A DNA stretch of 64,000 bases from CAYOZN01 sp964408455 (GTDB lineage Bacteria; Planctomycetota; Phycisphaerae; UBA1845; UTPLA1), in contig CAYOZN010000026.1 of the NCBI GenBank assembly GCA_964408455.1, forward strand, positions 29,331 through 93,330, read 5' to 3'. The position numbers were made by a program, and so were the translations under genes. This document shows positions 9,227-16,969 of this stretch, piece by piece. How positions within the stretch are numbered: the first letter of the stretch is position 1; each line of letters starts with the position of its first letter. Under the pieces are notes generated by a model that saw only the letters and a program-made list of their open reading frames with translations, searched no databases and had not been told where the DNA came from.

Positions 9227-9771
9227 GGCTCGCCGCTCCCGGACCGGGCAAGCAGCTCTGCCAGTCGTGCCCGCGCGAGATGGACGTGGGTTCGCGCGGC
9301 TGCCTCGCTGCATTGCAGGACCGCGGCCACGCCGGCATAGTCCATCTGTTCCATGGTTCGCAGCGTGATGGCCAGCCGCTGCTGCGGCGGCAGCGTTTCG
9401 ATGGCTGAGCGCACACGCTCCAGGCGTTCCGCGCGATCGGCCTGTGTCGCCGGCGTGTCACCGTCCGGCGACTCGAGTGCGTCGCTCAAGGGCGCCGGTC
9501 GTCGCCGCCGCCGCCGGTTCATGGCCAGGTTGGCCGTGGTGCGGGCCAGCCATGGCCCGAATGCGGCGTCGCGGATGGCGATGCCCCTGGCAGCTGCGAG
9601 TTGAAACGCCTCCTGCACGATTTCCTCCGCATCGTCGCGATTCCACACCAGCTTCACCGCAAACTGCATCAGGCGGCGCCGGAGCGCCTCGATCCACGCC
9701 TCCGGCGACAGACCGAGCGGCATACCCCAGCCGGGATCCCGCGACTGCTCCGGCTTGAGTGGATACGTCAT
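9223..9771 (-). CDS. ECF RNA polymerase sigma factor
   Basis: A 182-residue sigma-70 family ECF factor. ATG 9771 gives the normal ECF length; further upstream extension is not supported. Region 2 is visible as FAVKLVWNRDDAEEIVQEAF (about residues 38-57) with WLARTTANLAMNRRRRRR after it. Region 4 is visible as IETLPPQQRLAITLRTMEQM, then GVAAVLQCSEAAARTHVHLA. The downstream anti-sigma and secretin-like genes overlap head to tail, so they form one operon. Such factors direct polymerase to a small regulon, often including their own promoter. Confidence 0.88.
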   Translation of the reverse strand: MTYPLKPEQSRDPGWGMPLGLSPEAWIEALRRRLMQFAVKLVWNRDDAEEIVQEAFQLAAARGIAIRDAAFGPWLARTTANLAMNRRRRRRPAPLSDALESPDGDTPATQADRAERLERVRSAIETLPPQQRLAITLRTMEQMDYAGVAAVLQCSEAAARTHVHLARARLAELLARSGSGEP

Positions 9772-9995
9772 CGGGTCAACCCGCCAACACCCGGCGTGTT
9801 CAACCAGGGACTGTCGCCACCGGGCACATTGTTTAAGACAAATTTTCGAAAAAAAACGGGCGCCGGCTCTCCGGCTATGAGCGGCCGCACTGGATGGCGG
9901 CGATTGCCGCCTATTACACAGCACGACACGCCCGCGGTGAAATGGATAGAAAGTGCATACGGCGGGGCAAGCGTCCCGGCCCGATCGCGCCGGGA

Positions 9996-10967
9996 TTATT
10001 GGCGGCGCTGGAGGACGAATTCGGCGGCCGCGGCCAGGCCCGCACGGGCGTCGCTTTCGGGCAGGCAGTCCAGGCGTTCCAGGGCGGTCTGGACGTGGGT
10101 GCGTGCGCGATGCACCGCCCAGTCGATGCAGGGCGTATCCAACAGCAATTCCCGCACGCATCGCGTCTTGTCGGTGTGGCCGTTCGACAGCACGTCAATC
10201 ATCCGCTGGCGGTCGCGGCCATCTGCCTGCTCGAGATAACGAATGATCGGCAGCGTCAGCTTGCCCATGTCCGCATCCCGGCCGACCGTCTTTCCGGTTT
10301 CGCCTTCGCTGGCGGTGAGATCGAGCAGATCGTCGATGATCTGGAATGCCATGCCGATGTGCAGGCCGTAGTCGGCCAGTTGTTCGACGACGTCGTCCGT
10401 CGCGCCGGAGACGCGCGCCCCCAGCTCGCAGCAGACGCCGGTCAAGGCCGCCGTCTTGCGGCGGATGATCTCCAGGTACGTCGCCTCGGTCAGCCCGAAG
10501 TCGCCGCGATGTTCGATCTGGAGCAACTCGCCCTCGCAGACGGTGTTGGTGACGTCTGCGATTCGGCGCGAGGCCCACGTCGAACCCAGGCTGCTGCACA
10601 GGTGATAGGCGTGAGAGATCAGGTAGTCGCCCAGCAGAACCGCGCCCTCATTTCCGATCAGCCGGTTGATCGTGGCCCCGCGCCGGCGCACGTCGGCTTC
10701 GTCGAGCACGTCGTCGTGGACGAGCGTCGCCATGTGGACCATCTCGACCACGGCTGCCAATACGACGTGTTCGTGGATGATCTCGCCGGTGGCCTTGCCC
10801 GCCATCAACAGCAACTTGGGCCGTAACAGCTTGCCGCGATACCGCGCCACCTGGTCGATGAGGCGGTTGACAACGGGCAGGTCCGAGCGAAGCTCCTCGT
10901 CAAATACGCGTATGACGTGATCGACGTAAAGAGCGACCGGTGGGGCGATCTGGGCAGTAGCTTCCAT
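9996..10967 (-). CDS. Polyprenyl diphosphate synthase
   Basis: A 323-residue trans-isoprenyl diphosphate synthase, which condenses isopentenyl diphosphate onto allylic diphosphates. It has both Asp-rich motifs: DDVLD at residues 85-89 and DDLLD at 212-216, plus the early KLLRPKL substrate-binding segment. The residues just before the first motif (VHMATLVH) lack the aromatic ones that limit chain length. A long-chain product, such as a menaquinone side chain precursor, is therefore likely (inference). ATG 10967 fits the family start; an in-frame upstream ATG at 11042 has no ribosome binding site. Confidence 0.9.
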   Translation of the reverse strand: MEATAQIAPPVALYVDHVIRVFDEELRSDLPVVNRLIDQVARYRGKLLRPKLLLMAGKATGEIIHEHVVLAAVVEMVHMATLVHDDVLDEADVRRRGATINRLIGNEGAVLLGDYLISHAYHLCSSLGSTWASRRIADVTNTVCEGELLQIEHRGDFGLTEATYLEIIRRKTAALTGVCCELGARVSGATDDVVEQLADYGLHIGMAFQIIDDLLDLTASEGETGKTVGRDADMGKLTLPIIRYLEQADGRDRQRMIDVLSNGHTDKTRCVRELLLDTPCIDWAVHRARTHVQTALERLDCLPESDARAGLAAAAEFVLQRRQ

Positions 10968-11072
10968 TGCCGAAAAGCAGGCTCCATAGAGGGAATCGGC
11001 GCATTCTAGGGACCCAAGCCTAGCGTCCACAACGGCTTGCATTCAGTTTCATAAGAATTGAAAAGTTCGCAA

Positions 11073-11576
11073 CTACGGCGATCGCGTCCAACTGCCCGAC
11101 TTGCCGCCGGACTTCTGTTCGAGCTGCACGGGGCCGATAACCATGCCGCGGTCGACCGACTTGCACATGTCGTAGATGGTCAACGCCGCGACCGATGCCG
11201 CCGTGAGCGCCTCCATTTCCGCCCCGGTCTGTCCGGTGACCCGCACCGTTGCGCGTATGTGAACGCGGTCGGGCGGCACCATCGCGATATCCACATCAAC
11301 GGAACTCAGCGCGAGCGGATGACACAGCGGGATGAGCTCCGCCGCCCTCTTGGCGGCCTGGATCGCGGCAACGCGGGCCGTGCCCAGCACATCGCCCTTC
11401 GCGGCCCTGTTTTCCTCGATCATCGTCAGCGTGCGCCGGTTCATGGCGACCGATGCCGAAGCGACGGCAACGCGCCGGGTGGCGGGCTTGGCGGCGACAT
11501 CCACCATTTTTGCCGTGCCATCCGCGGCGATGTGGGTCAGTCGCCGCAAACTCTTTTTGCGCCTGGCTTTAGCCAC
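11073..11576 (-). CDS. moaC: Cyclic pyranopterin monophosphate synthase MoaC
   Basis: A 167-residue MoaC, catalysing the cyclisation that forms cyclic pyranopterin monophosphate in molybdenum cofactor synthesis. The hallmark segments are present: KMVDVAAKP (about 23-31), KGDVLGTARVAAIQAAKRAA, ELIPLCHPL, and GQTGAEMEALTAASVAALT with YDMCKS. The start is GTG 11576. Length and active-site motifs match the family. No other moa or moe gene is in the window, so the pathway is dispersed. Its product is relevant to the molybdopterin oxidoreductase at 35-38 kb. Confidence 0.95.
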   Translation of the reverse strand: MAKARRKKSLRRLTHIAADGTAKMVDVAAKPATRRVAVASASVAMNRRTLTMIEENRAAKGDVLGTARVAAIQAAKRAAELIPLCHPLALSSVDVDIAMVPPDRVHIRATVRVTGQTGAEMEALTAASVAALTIYDMCKSVDRGMVIGPVQLEQKSGGKSGSWTRSP

Positions 11577-11740
11577 GATTATGATCCATATCGCACCGCG
11601 GTGTCATTGTCGTCGAAGCGATGCATGGGGGTAAATCTTTGCGGTTGGCATTGGAACCGAAGCGGCAAAAAGGGTACAAATCGACACGCGGTCTGGCAGG
11701 CGGGGTGTTCGCCCGCTGCCGCCGGCGGGGTTTCTGGCCT

Positions 11741-12025
11741 ATGCATAACGAATCTGCCATCAAGACGGTGCGGCTGCTGGAGATGATCCTGCGCGAGGGC
11801 ACGGTCGTCCATAGCATCGCGACCAAGGTCGTCACGCTGGCCCGAATGCCCGAAACGGCCGAATACCTGGCCGCCCTCGACAATGCCCTGGCCGAACGGC
11901 TGTTTGCCCTTCAGCTTGAGCGACGCAGCCGGCAGCTTGGCCCCGCCGATGACATGGAGACGGGCACGTCGCCATGGTCCGTCAAGTCTGAATCGGGCGC
12001 GGCCGGGACCATCGCCGCCGTCTGA
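11741..12025 (+). CDS. Small hypothetical protein, 94 aa
   Basis: A possible small gene lying between the leftward moaC and leftward genes downstream. From ATG 11741 it reads as a mostly helical, soluble protein (SAIKTVRLLEMILREGTVVH at its N-terminus, ALDNALAERLFALQLERRSR in the middle), ending in a flexible Gly/Ala tail. Its amino-acid composition looks like real protein rather than an antisense frame. The ribosome binding site is weak (GGCGGGG about 11 bases upstream). I do not recognise it. Confidence 0.45.
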   Translation: MHNESAIKTVRLLEMILREGTVVHSIATKVVTLARMPETAEYLAALDNALAERLFALQLERRSRQLGPADDMETGTSPWSVKSESGAAGTIAAV

Positions 12026-12033
12026 GCGCGGTG

Positions 12034-12162
12034 TCATTCAACCGGCATTTCGAACACCGGCCAGCAGAAGAGCAGCCGGAACGGCACGGCCAGCAGATAT
12101 CCCATCAGCCGCGGAAAGAAATTGAACAGCTCGTTCACGTCGTCGATGTGCCAGTCAAACAT
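12034..12162 (-). CDS. Small membrane protein, 42 aa
   Basis: A short frame directly after carbamate kinase. ATG 12162 is preceded by AGGGGA at a good distance. A GTG at 12222 overlapping the carbamate kinase stop would give a 62-residue form. The peptide contains an aromatic, hydrophobic stretch (FNFFPRLMGYLLAVPFRLLF) able to span or lie on the membrane, with acidic residues before it. I recognise no family. The ribosome binding site and composition support it; the short length keeps confidence low. Confidence 0.4.
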   Translation of the reverse strand: MFDWHIDDVNELFNFFPRLMGYLLAVPFRLLFCWPVFEMPVE

Positions 12163-12218
12163 GTCGTCCCCTGCCTTCCTGGCGGCGCCTGTTGAACGGT
12201 CAGACGGCTCCGATCGAA

Positions 12219-13163
12219 TCACAGCACGATCGTCGTTCCGGTCTCCCCGGCCAGCGCCGCCGGCACCTTGAAGAGATCGGTGATCACCGCGCGGGCATTC
12301 GGGTTGTTTCGGCCAGTCAGAAACTGCATCGCCGCCTCGATCTTCGGCAGCATCGAGCCCGGCGGAAACTGCTTCTGCTGGATGTACTCGCGTATCTGTG
12401 CGACGTTCACCTGCCGCAGCGCCTGCTGATCCGGCTTGCCGAAGTTTACGTACACGTGTTCAACACCCGTCACCAGCACGAGCACGTCCGCGCCCGTCTC
12501 GGCCGCCAGGATGGCGCTGGTGAAGTCCTTGTCGATCACAGCCTCCAGGCCGTGAAACTCGCCGGACGAATTCTCGACGACGGGAATACCGCCGCCGCCG
12601 CCGGCCACGATCAGATAACCTGATTCCACCAGGTGGCGGATCGTCTCGATCTCGCCGATGGACCTTGGCCGCGGCGACGCAACCACACGCCGGTAGCCTC
12701 GTCCGGAATCCTCAATGATATTCCAACCGTCGCGTTCGCGATGCAGCGCCGCCTGATCCTGGCTCAGAAACGGCCCGATCGGCTTGGTCGGACTGGAAAA
12801 GGCCGGATCGTCGGCGTCCACGGTGACCGTCGTCACCAGGGCGATGACTTCGCGATCCGTGCCGCGGCGGCGAAGCTCGTTGCGCAGCGTCTGGCCGATC
12901 ATGTAGCCCATGCCGGCCTGCGTATCGGCGACCGCGAGCCCCAGGTCGATGGGATAGACCTGGTTCTGCGATACCTCGACGCGGCGCATGATGGCGCCGA
13001 CCTGCGGCCCGTTCCCGTGGGTAATCGTGACCTGGCAGCCGGCGAGCACCAGGTCCGCCAGGGGTCGGGCGACGGCACGACTGCGGCTGAACTGCTCGGA
13101 AATGTTGCCGGTGCCGCCGGGTTCGATCAATGCATTGCCGCCGATGGCGACGACGACTTTCAT
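12219..13163 (-). CDS. arcC: Carbamate kinase
   Basis: A 314-residue carbamate kinase of the amino-acid kinase fold, interconverting ATP plus carbamate and ADP plus carbamoyl phosphate. Typical segments are visible: VVVAIGGNALIEPG at the N-terminus, TITHGNGPQVG (about residues 47-57), YLIVAGGGGGIPV (about 208-220), VIDKDFTSAILA (about 236-247) and GSMLPKIEAA near the end. The length is normal for the family. No arginine deiminase or ornithine carbamoyltransferase is adjacent, so its pathway here could be purine or amino-acid degradation rather than a classical arc operon. Confidence 0.94.
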   Translation of the reverse strand: MKVVVAIGGNALIEPGGTGNISEQFSRSRAVARPLADLVLAGCQVTITHGNGPQVGAIMRRVEVSQNQVYPIDLGLAVADTQAGMGYMIGQTLRNELRRRGTDREVIALVTTVTVDADDPAFSSPTKPIGPFLSQDQAALHRERDGWNIIEDSGRGYRRVVASPRPRSIGEIETIRHLVESGYLIVAGGGGGIPVVENSSGEFHGLEAVIDKDFTSAILAAETGADVLVLVTGVEHVYVNFGKPDQQALRQVNVAQIREYIQQKQFPPGSMLPKIEAAMQFLTGRNNPNARAVITDLFKVPAALAGETGTTIVL

Positions 13164-13276
13164 GGTGTTGTCCTCTGGATGTCTTTTCGGATTATTTGTC
13201 GCGGCGGGATGTATTTCAGCATGGACGCGTCCCGCCCGGGCGGGTGCGGACTTCCGCGGGATTGAAAAGGCGGAAG

Positions 13277-16102
13277 TTATTGTCCGGTTTCATCGGCCGG
13301 GGCGGATGTTGACGCGCTGGCGGCAAATTCTGCCTGTTGCTCGATCCGCTCGCGGCAACGGGAGATGCGTAGCGGCAGGCCATCGAGTATCTCGGACTCG
13401 CTGCCAAGCTGATAACCGCTCGTCGAGAGCGCCTTGTACAGCTCTAGCGATCTGCTGAATGCCTCGATAGCCGCGGACAAATGGTTTGAGGCGGCATCCG
13501 GGCTCGCGCCGTCAGCCGCGATTTCGCATGCCTCCCCGCGCTTGAACCAGGTGCCGGCCAGAATCTGTCGCATCAGATTGTGTTCCGGGTTTTCGCGGAC
13601 GAGGGACTCGCGAATGTCGGCGGCGACGCGATAACAGGCGGCGGCCTCGATTGCCTTCCCCATTTGAAGCTTCACTTTTGCGAGGTGCATCTGGGCGATC
13701 GCCTGGTCGGCCCGGCGATAGTAGTTTTCCGGATCGGATTGCGCCAGTTCGTCGGCCAGTTTCTTGAACCGCTCGTACTGTTGAAGGGCCGCGGCGAGTT
13801 CGCCCTGCTTTTCGAGGACGAAGCCCTTGTGGTTGATGATGGAGGCAAGATCGTCGGCGGCCTGCACGTCGCTGGGGTCAGCCGCGATGCGCCGTTCCGC
13901 TTCCGCTTCGCACTCACCGAACACCGCCAGCGCTTCCGGCAGCTTGCCCTGCATTGTCAGCGCTTCCGCCACTCGGCCGCGGGCGAGATATTGCGAGCGG
14001 CGCACCGATGAGTGATCGGGCTTCACCCGCGCCAGCTCGTCGAAGCGAGTGACCGCCAGCTGGAAGTGTTCGATGGCGGCGTCGAAGTCCTTGCGCGCGA
14101 GAAACAGATCGCCGAGTGATCTTGCACACGCCGCCCGATTGAACATGAGCGTTCCTTCGTTCGGCTCGGCGGCGCAAAGCTCGCTGACCACCTGCTCGGC
14201 CTCGCGGAGATGGCGTTCGGCCCCGTCCAGATCGCCGGTTTCCAGCAGCATCTGCCCGATCATGCCCAGCCCCATGGCGATGTTGGTCTTTGTCCCGACG
14301 TTGTCCGGTGCCTCTTCCAGCATGCGGCGGCGAATCTTCATGGCGGCGCGATATTCATCCAGGGTGCCGGCGATATCGCCCGATGCCCAGCGCATGTCAC
14401 CGAGGCGATCGTGACTCGTCGCCAGATCGCGCATCGCCTTGACGTCGTCGGGATTCTGCCGATGGAGCCTTTCCCGAATGGCCAGCGCCTTGCGGTGGCT
14501 TTCCATCGCACCCGCGGTATCGCCGAGATTGGCGAGGTATGGATCGCCCTGGATCATCCCCAGGCGCTCGTAACCGCCGGCGATCTCCTGCATCAGTTCC
14601 GGCGATTGCGTCGATTCTTCGCTGAGCTGATTGAGATACGTCAGCGCGCGCTCCACGACCAGTCGCCGCGCCGGCGTCGCGCCTTCGAGCGATTCAATCG
14701 CGTCGTGAAACTCGAAAATGAACGAACCGGCAAGTTCGCGAACCTGATCGAATCGTGCATTAGCGATCGTTTCGGCCCTTTTTGCCCGGTCGCGCTCGCG
14801 GCGGGCATCAAACAGGCCGGCCAGCGTGCCGCCCAGCCCCAGCACCAGCAGCAGGAACGCGACGGCAACACCGCCGACCAGGCCGCGGTTGCGGCGGGCG
14901 AACTTTCGCCATTGATAAAGCGTGGTCTGCGGCCTTGCTGCGATGGGTTCGTCGGAAAGGTATCGCTCGAGATCGGCCGCCAGCTCATAGGCCGACTGAT
15001 AACGGCGGGCCTTGTCCTTTTCGACGGCGGTAGCGACGATCGTCTCAATGTCGCCGCGACACCGGCGGTCGATGGTGCCGAGGAGCGGGGGCTCATCCTC
15101 CTGCACGGCGCGGACGGCCTCGGCGATCGAACGACCCCGCAGGTCGATCGGCAGCCGTTCGGCCAGCAGTTCGTAGAGCACCACGCCGAGCGAATAGACG
15201 TCGCTGCGGGTGTCGAGTTCTCCCGCGTCGCCGCGCATCTGTTCGGGGCTCATGTAGGCGAGGGTGCCGACGAGCTGTCCCGCGTCGGTCTGGAGCATGG
15301 TCTGCTGCACGTCGCAGCCGGTGGACTTGGCGACGCCGAAGTCGAGCACCTTCGGACAAGGGCCCGACGGGGCGCCGTCGCGCCGAACCGCGGTCCAGGT
15401 GCCGCTGCGCGTGCCGTCGGCCGTGGCTTCGAGGGCTTCGTCGGTGACCAGGATGTTTGCCGGCTTGAGGTCGCGATGTATGACGCCCTTCTGGTGGGCG
15501 TAGTGAACGGCCTGGCACACCTTGATCATCAGCGAGAGCCGGCTTTGCAGCGTTAGCTTTTTCTGCCGGGCATATTCCACCAGCGGCAGACCGTCGACGA
15601 GTTCCATCGCGAAATAGGGCAGGCTGCCGCCGCCGGGCCCGTCCGGCCGGTGGACGCCTGCTTCGTATATCTGTGCGATGTTTGGATGCCGTAGCCGGCC
15701 GAGGATCTCCACCTCCTGCCGGAAGCGGTGCTGGAGCGAGTCGCCGTCCAGTGTCTGCCGCATGACCTTGAGGGCGACCGTGCGTCGCGGCTGCTCCTGG
15801 CGCGCTTCGTATACGACGCCCATGCCTCCGGTGGCCAGAAGCCGCTCCACGGTGTAGCGGCCGACGCGAATGCCCTCGGCCCCCGTATGACCCTCCGGTC
15901 CGTGGAACAGGTCTGAGTCGATGCCGGCCTGATCCAAGAATCCGTCGTCGGACTCATGGGCTTCGATCATGGCGTTCAGGCGGCGTTTGAGCGCGGTACT
16001 GCCGCCGCAGGCCGCGTCCACGAACGCTGCCCGTTCCCCCGGCGGTCGTTCGAGGGCCGTGAGGAAAATCGCCTCAATGTCCTGGATCGTCGTTTGGCTC
16101 AT
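13277..16102 (-). CDS. Transmembrane Ser/Thr protein kinase with TPR domain
   Basis: A 941-residue Hanks-type kinase. A helical N-terminal segment (1-70) precedes the kinase domain (about 82-385): glycine loop LLATGGMGVVYEA, catalytic Lys112, HRD at 209-211, DFG at 254-256 and GTLAYMSPEQM. All key residues are present, so it should be active. One membrane helix lies at 408-430. The remainder is an array of tetratricopeptide repeats, presumably on the other side of the membrane for partner binding. It lies 148 bases downstream of an ECF sigma gene on the same strand, a pairing frequent in Planctomycetota. The kinase may control that sigma factor (inference). Confidence 0.93.
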   Translation of the reverse strand: MSQTTIQDIEAIFLTALERPPGERAAFVDAACGGSTALKRRLNAMIEAHESDDGFLDQAGIDSDLFHGPEGHTGAEGIRVGRYTVERLLATGGMGVVYEARQEQPRRTVALKVMRQTLDGDSLQHRFRQEVEILGRLRHPNIAQIYEAGVHRPDGPGGGSLPYFAMELVDGLPLVEYARQKKLTLQSRLSLMIKVCQAVHYAHQKGVIHRDLKPANILVTDEALEATADGTRSGTWTAVRRDGAPSGPCPKVLDFGVAKSTGCDVQQTMLQTDAGQLVGTLAYMSPEQMRGDAGELDTRSDVYSLGVVLYELLAERLPIDLRGRSIAEAVRAVQEDEPPLLGTIDRRCRGDIETIVATAVEKDKARRYQSAYELAADLERYLSDEPIAARPQTTLYQWRKFARRNRGLVGGVAVAFLLLVLGLGGTLAGLFDARRERDRAKRAETIANARFDQVRELAGSFIFEFHDAIESLEGATPARRLVVERALTYLNQLSEESTQSPELMQEIAGGYERLGMIQGDPYLANLGDTAGAMESHRKALAIRERLHRQNPDDVKAMRDLATSHDRLGDMRWASGDIAGTLDEYRAAMKIRRRMLEEAPDNVGTKTNIAMGLGMIGQMLLETGDLDGAERHLREAEQVVSELCAAEPNEGTLMFNRAACARSLGDLFLARKDFDAAIEHFQLAVTRFDELARVKPDHSSVRRSQYLARGRVAEALTMQGKLPEALAVFGECEAEAERRIAADPSDVQAADDLASIINHKGFVLEKQGELAAALQQYERFKKLADELAQSDPENYYRRADQAIAQMHLAKVKLQMGKAIEAAACYRVAADIRESLVRENPEHNLMRQILAGTWFKRGEACEIAADGASPDAASNHLSAAIEAFSRSLELYKALSTSGYQLGSESEILDGLPLRISRCRERIEQQAEFAASASTSAPADETGQ

Positions 16103-16250
16103 ATGCGTCGTTCGGCATCAACTTCAGCACCGGTGCGCCTGCGAGGCTTTCCATATCCATGCGACATCGCGAACCGAATTGCCTCAGGTACTCCGTTGAT
16201 CGTGGAAGTGGCGTGCCACGCCGCATCTGGACGCGGCCGAATTGTCGAGT

Positions 16251-16832
16251 TCATCCCTGGCCGCTCATTTCGGAGCGCAGCCATGCCTTGGCAAAGGTCC
16301 AATAGCGCTCCACCGAGGCGGTGGAAATGCCCAGGGCGCCAGCGGTCTGTTCGATGGTTAAACCGGCGAAGTAACGGAGCTTGACGACATCGCTGCGCAG
16401 CCGGTCCTGTTGCTCCAGGCTCGACAGCGCCTCATCCAGTGCCAGCAGACGGTCGTCCGGATCTCGGGCGGCCGGTATGCGACTGTCGTCCAGCGACTCG
16501 CGCCGCCGGCCACCGCCGTGCTTGGCCGCGCGGTAACGGCGTGCCCGCTCGACCAGGATTCGCCGCATGGCTTCCGCCGCCGCCCCGAAGAAGTGGCCGC
16601 GCGTCTCCCACGTCGCATTTCCGTCCCCCACCAGCCGCAGCCAGGCCTCATGCACGAGAGCCGTCGCCTGTAGTGTCAATCCGGGCGGCTCATTGGCCAG
16701 ACGTTGCTTCGCAAGCTCTCGAAGCTCGTCGTAGACCAGCGGAAGCAGGCGCGCGCTCGCCGCGCGATCGCCCGCCGCAAGATCGGCAAACACCCGCGTC
16801 ACTTCGTGTCGGCCCGTCGATATCCCGTCCAT
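16251..16832 (-). CDS. ECF sigma factor, Pirellula/Verrucomicrobium type
   Basis: A 193-residue sigma factor of the subgroup typical of planctomycetes and their relatives (TIGR02999-like). Diagnostic segments are LLPLVYDELRELAKQRLANE, ATALVHEAWLRLVG, RGHFFGAAAEAMRRILVERA and the C-terminal helix-turn-helix GLTIEQTAGALGISTASVER. ATG 16832 is chosen; a TTG at 16859 would add nine residues. No anti-sigma gene follows. The downstream gene encodes a membrane kinase, matching the known association of this subgroup with Ser/Thr kinases. It is divergent from the repeat-protein gene at 16970, which could be a target. Confidence 0.92.
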   Translation of the reverse strand: MDGISTGRHEVTRVFADLAAGDRAASARLLPLVYDELRELAKQRLANEPPGLTLQATALVHEAWLRLVGDGNATWETRGHFFGAAAEAMRRILVERARRYRAAKHGGGRRRESLDDSRIPAARDPDDRLLALDEALSSLEQQDRLRSDVVKLRYFAGLTIEQTAGALGISTASVERYWTFAKAWLRSEMSGQG

Positions 16833-16969
16833 CCCCGCCTGCTGAAAAGAAATCTTCAAAACGACTGAGGGAAATCCTTAACTATTCTCGCATGGACGGG
16901 GGACGGGCTCAAGCCCGCGGCCGTCTCGCGGGGTCCGTAAATCCACAGAAAACCGGGGAAATCTACGTC

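Noticed and set aside
14210..15556. A 448-codon rightward frame opposite the first kinase
   Set aside because: Antisense of a well-supported kinase-TPR gene, with no recognisable protein features.
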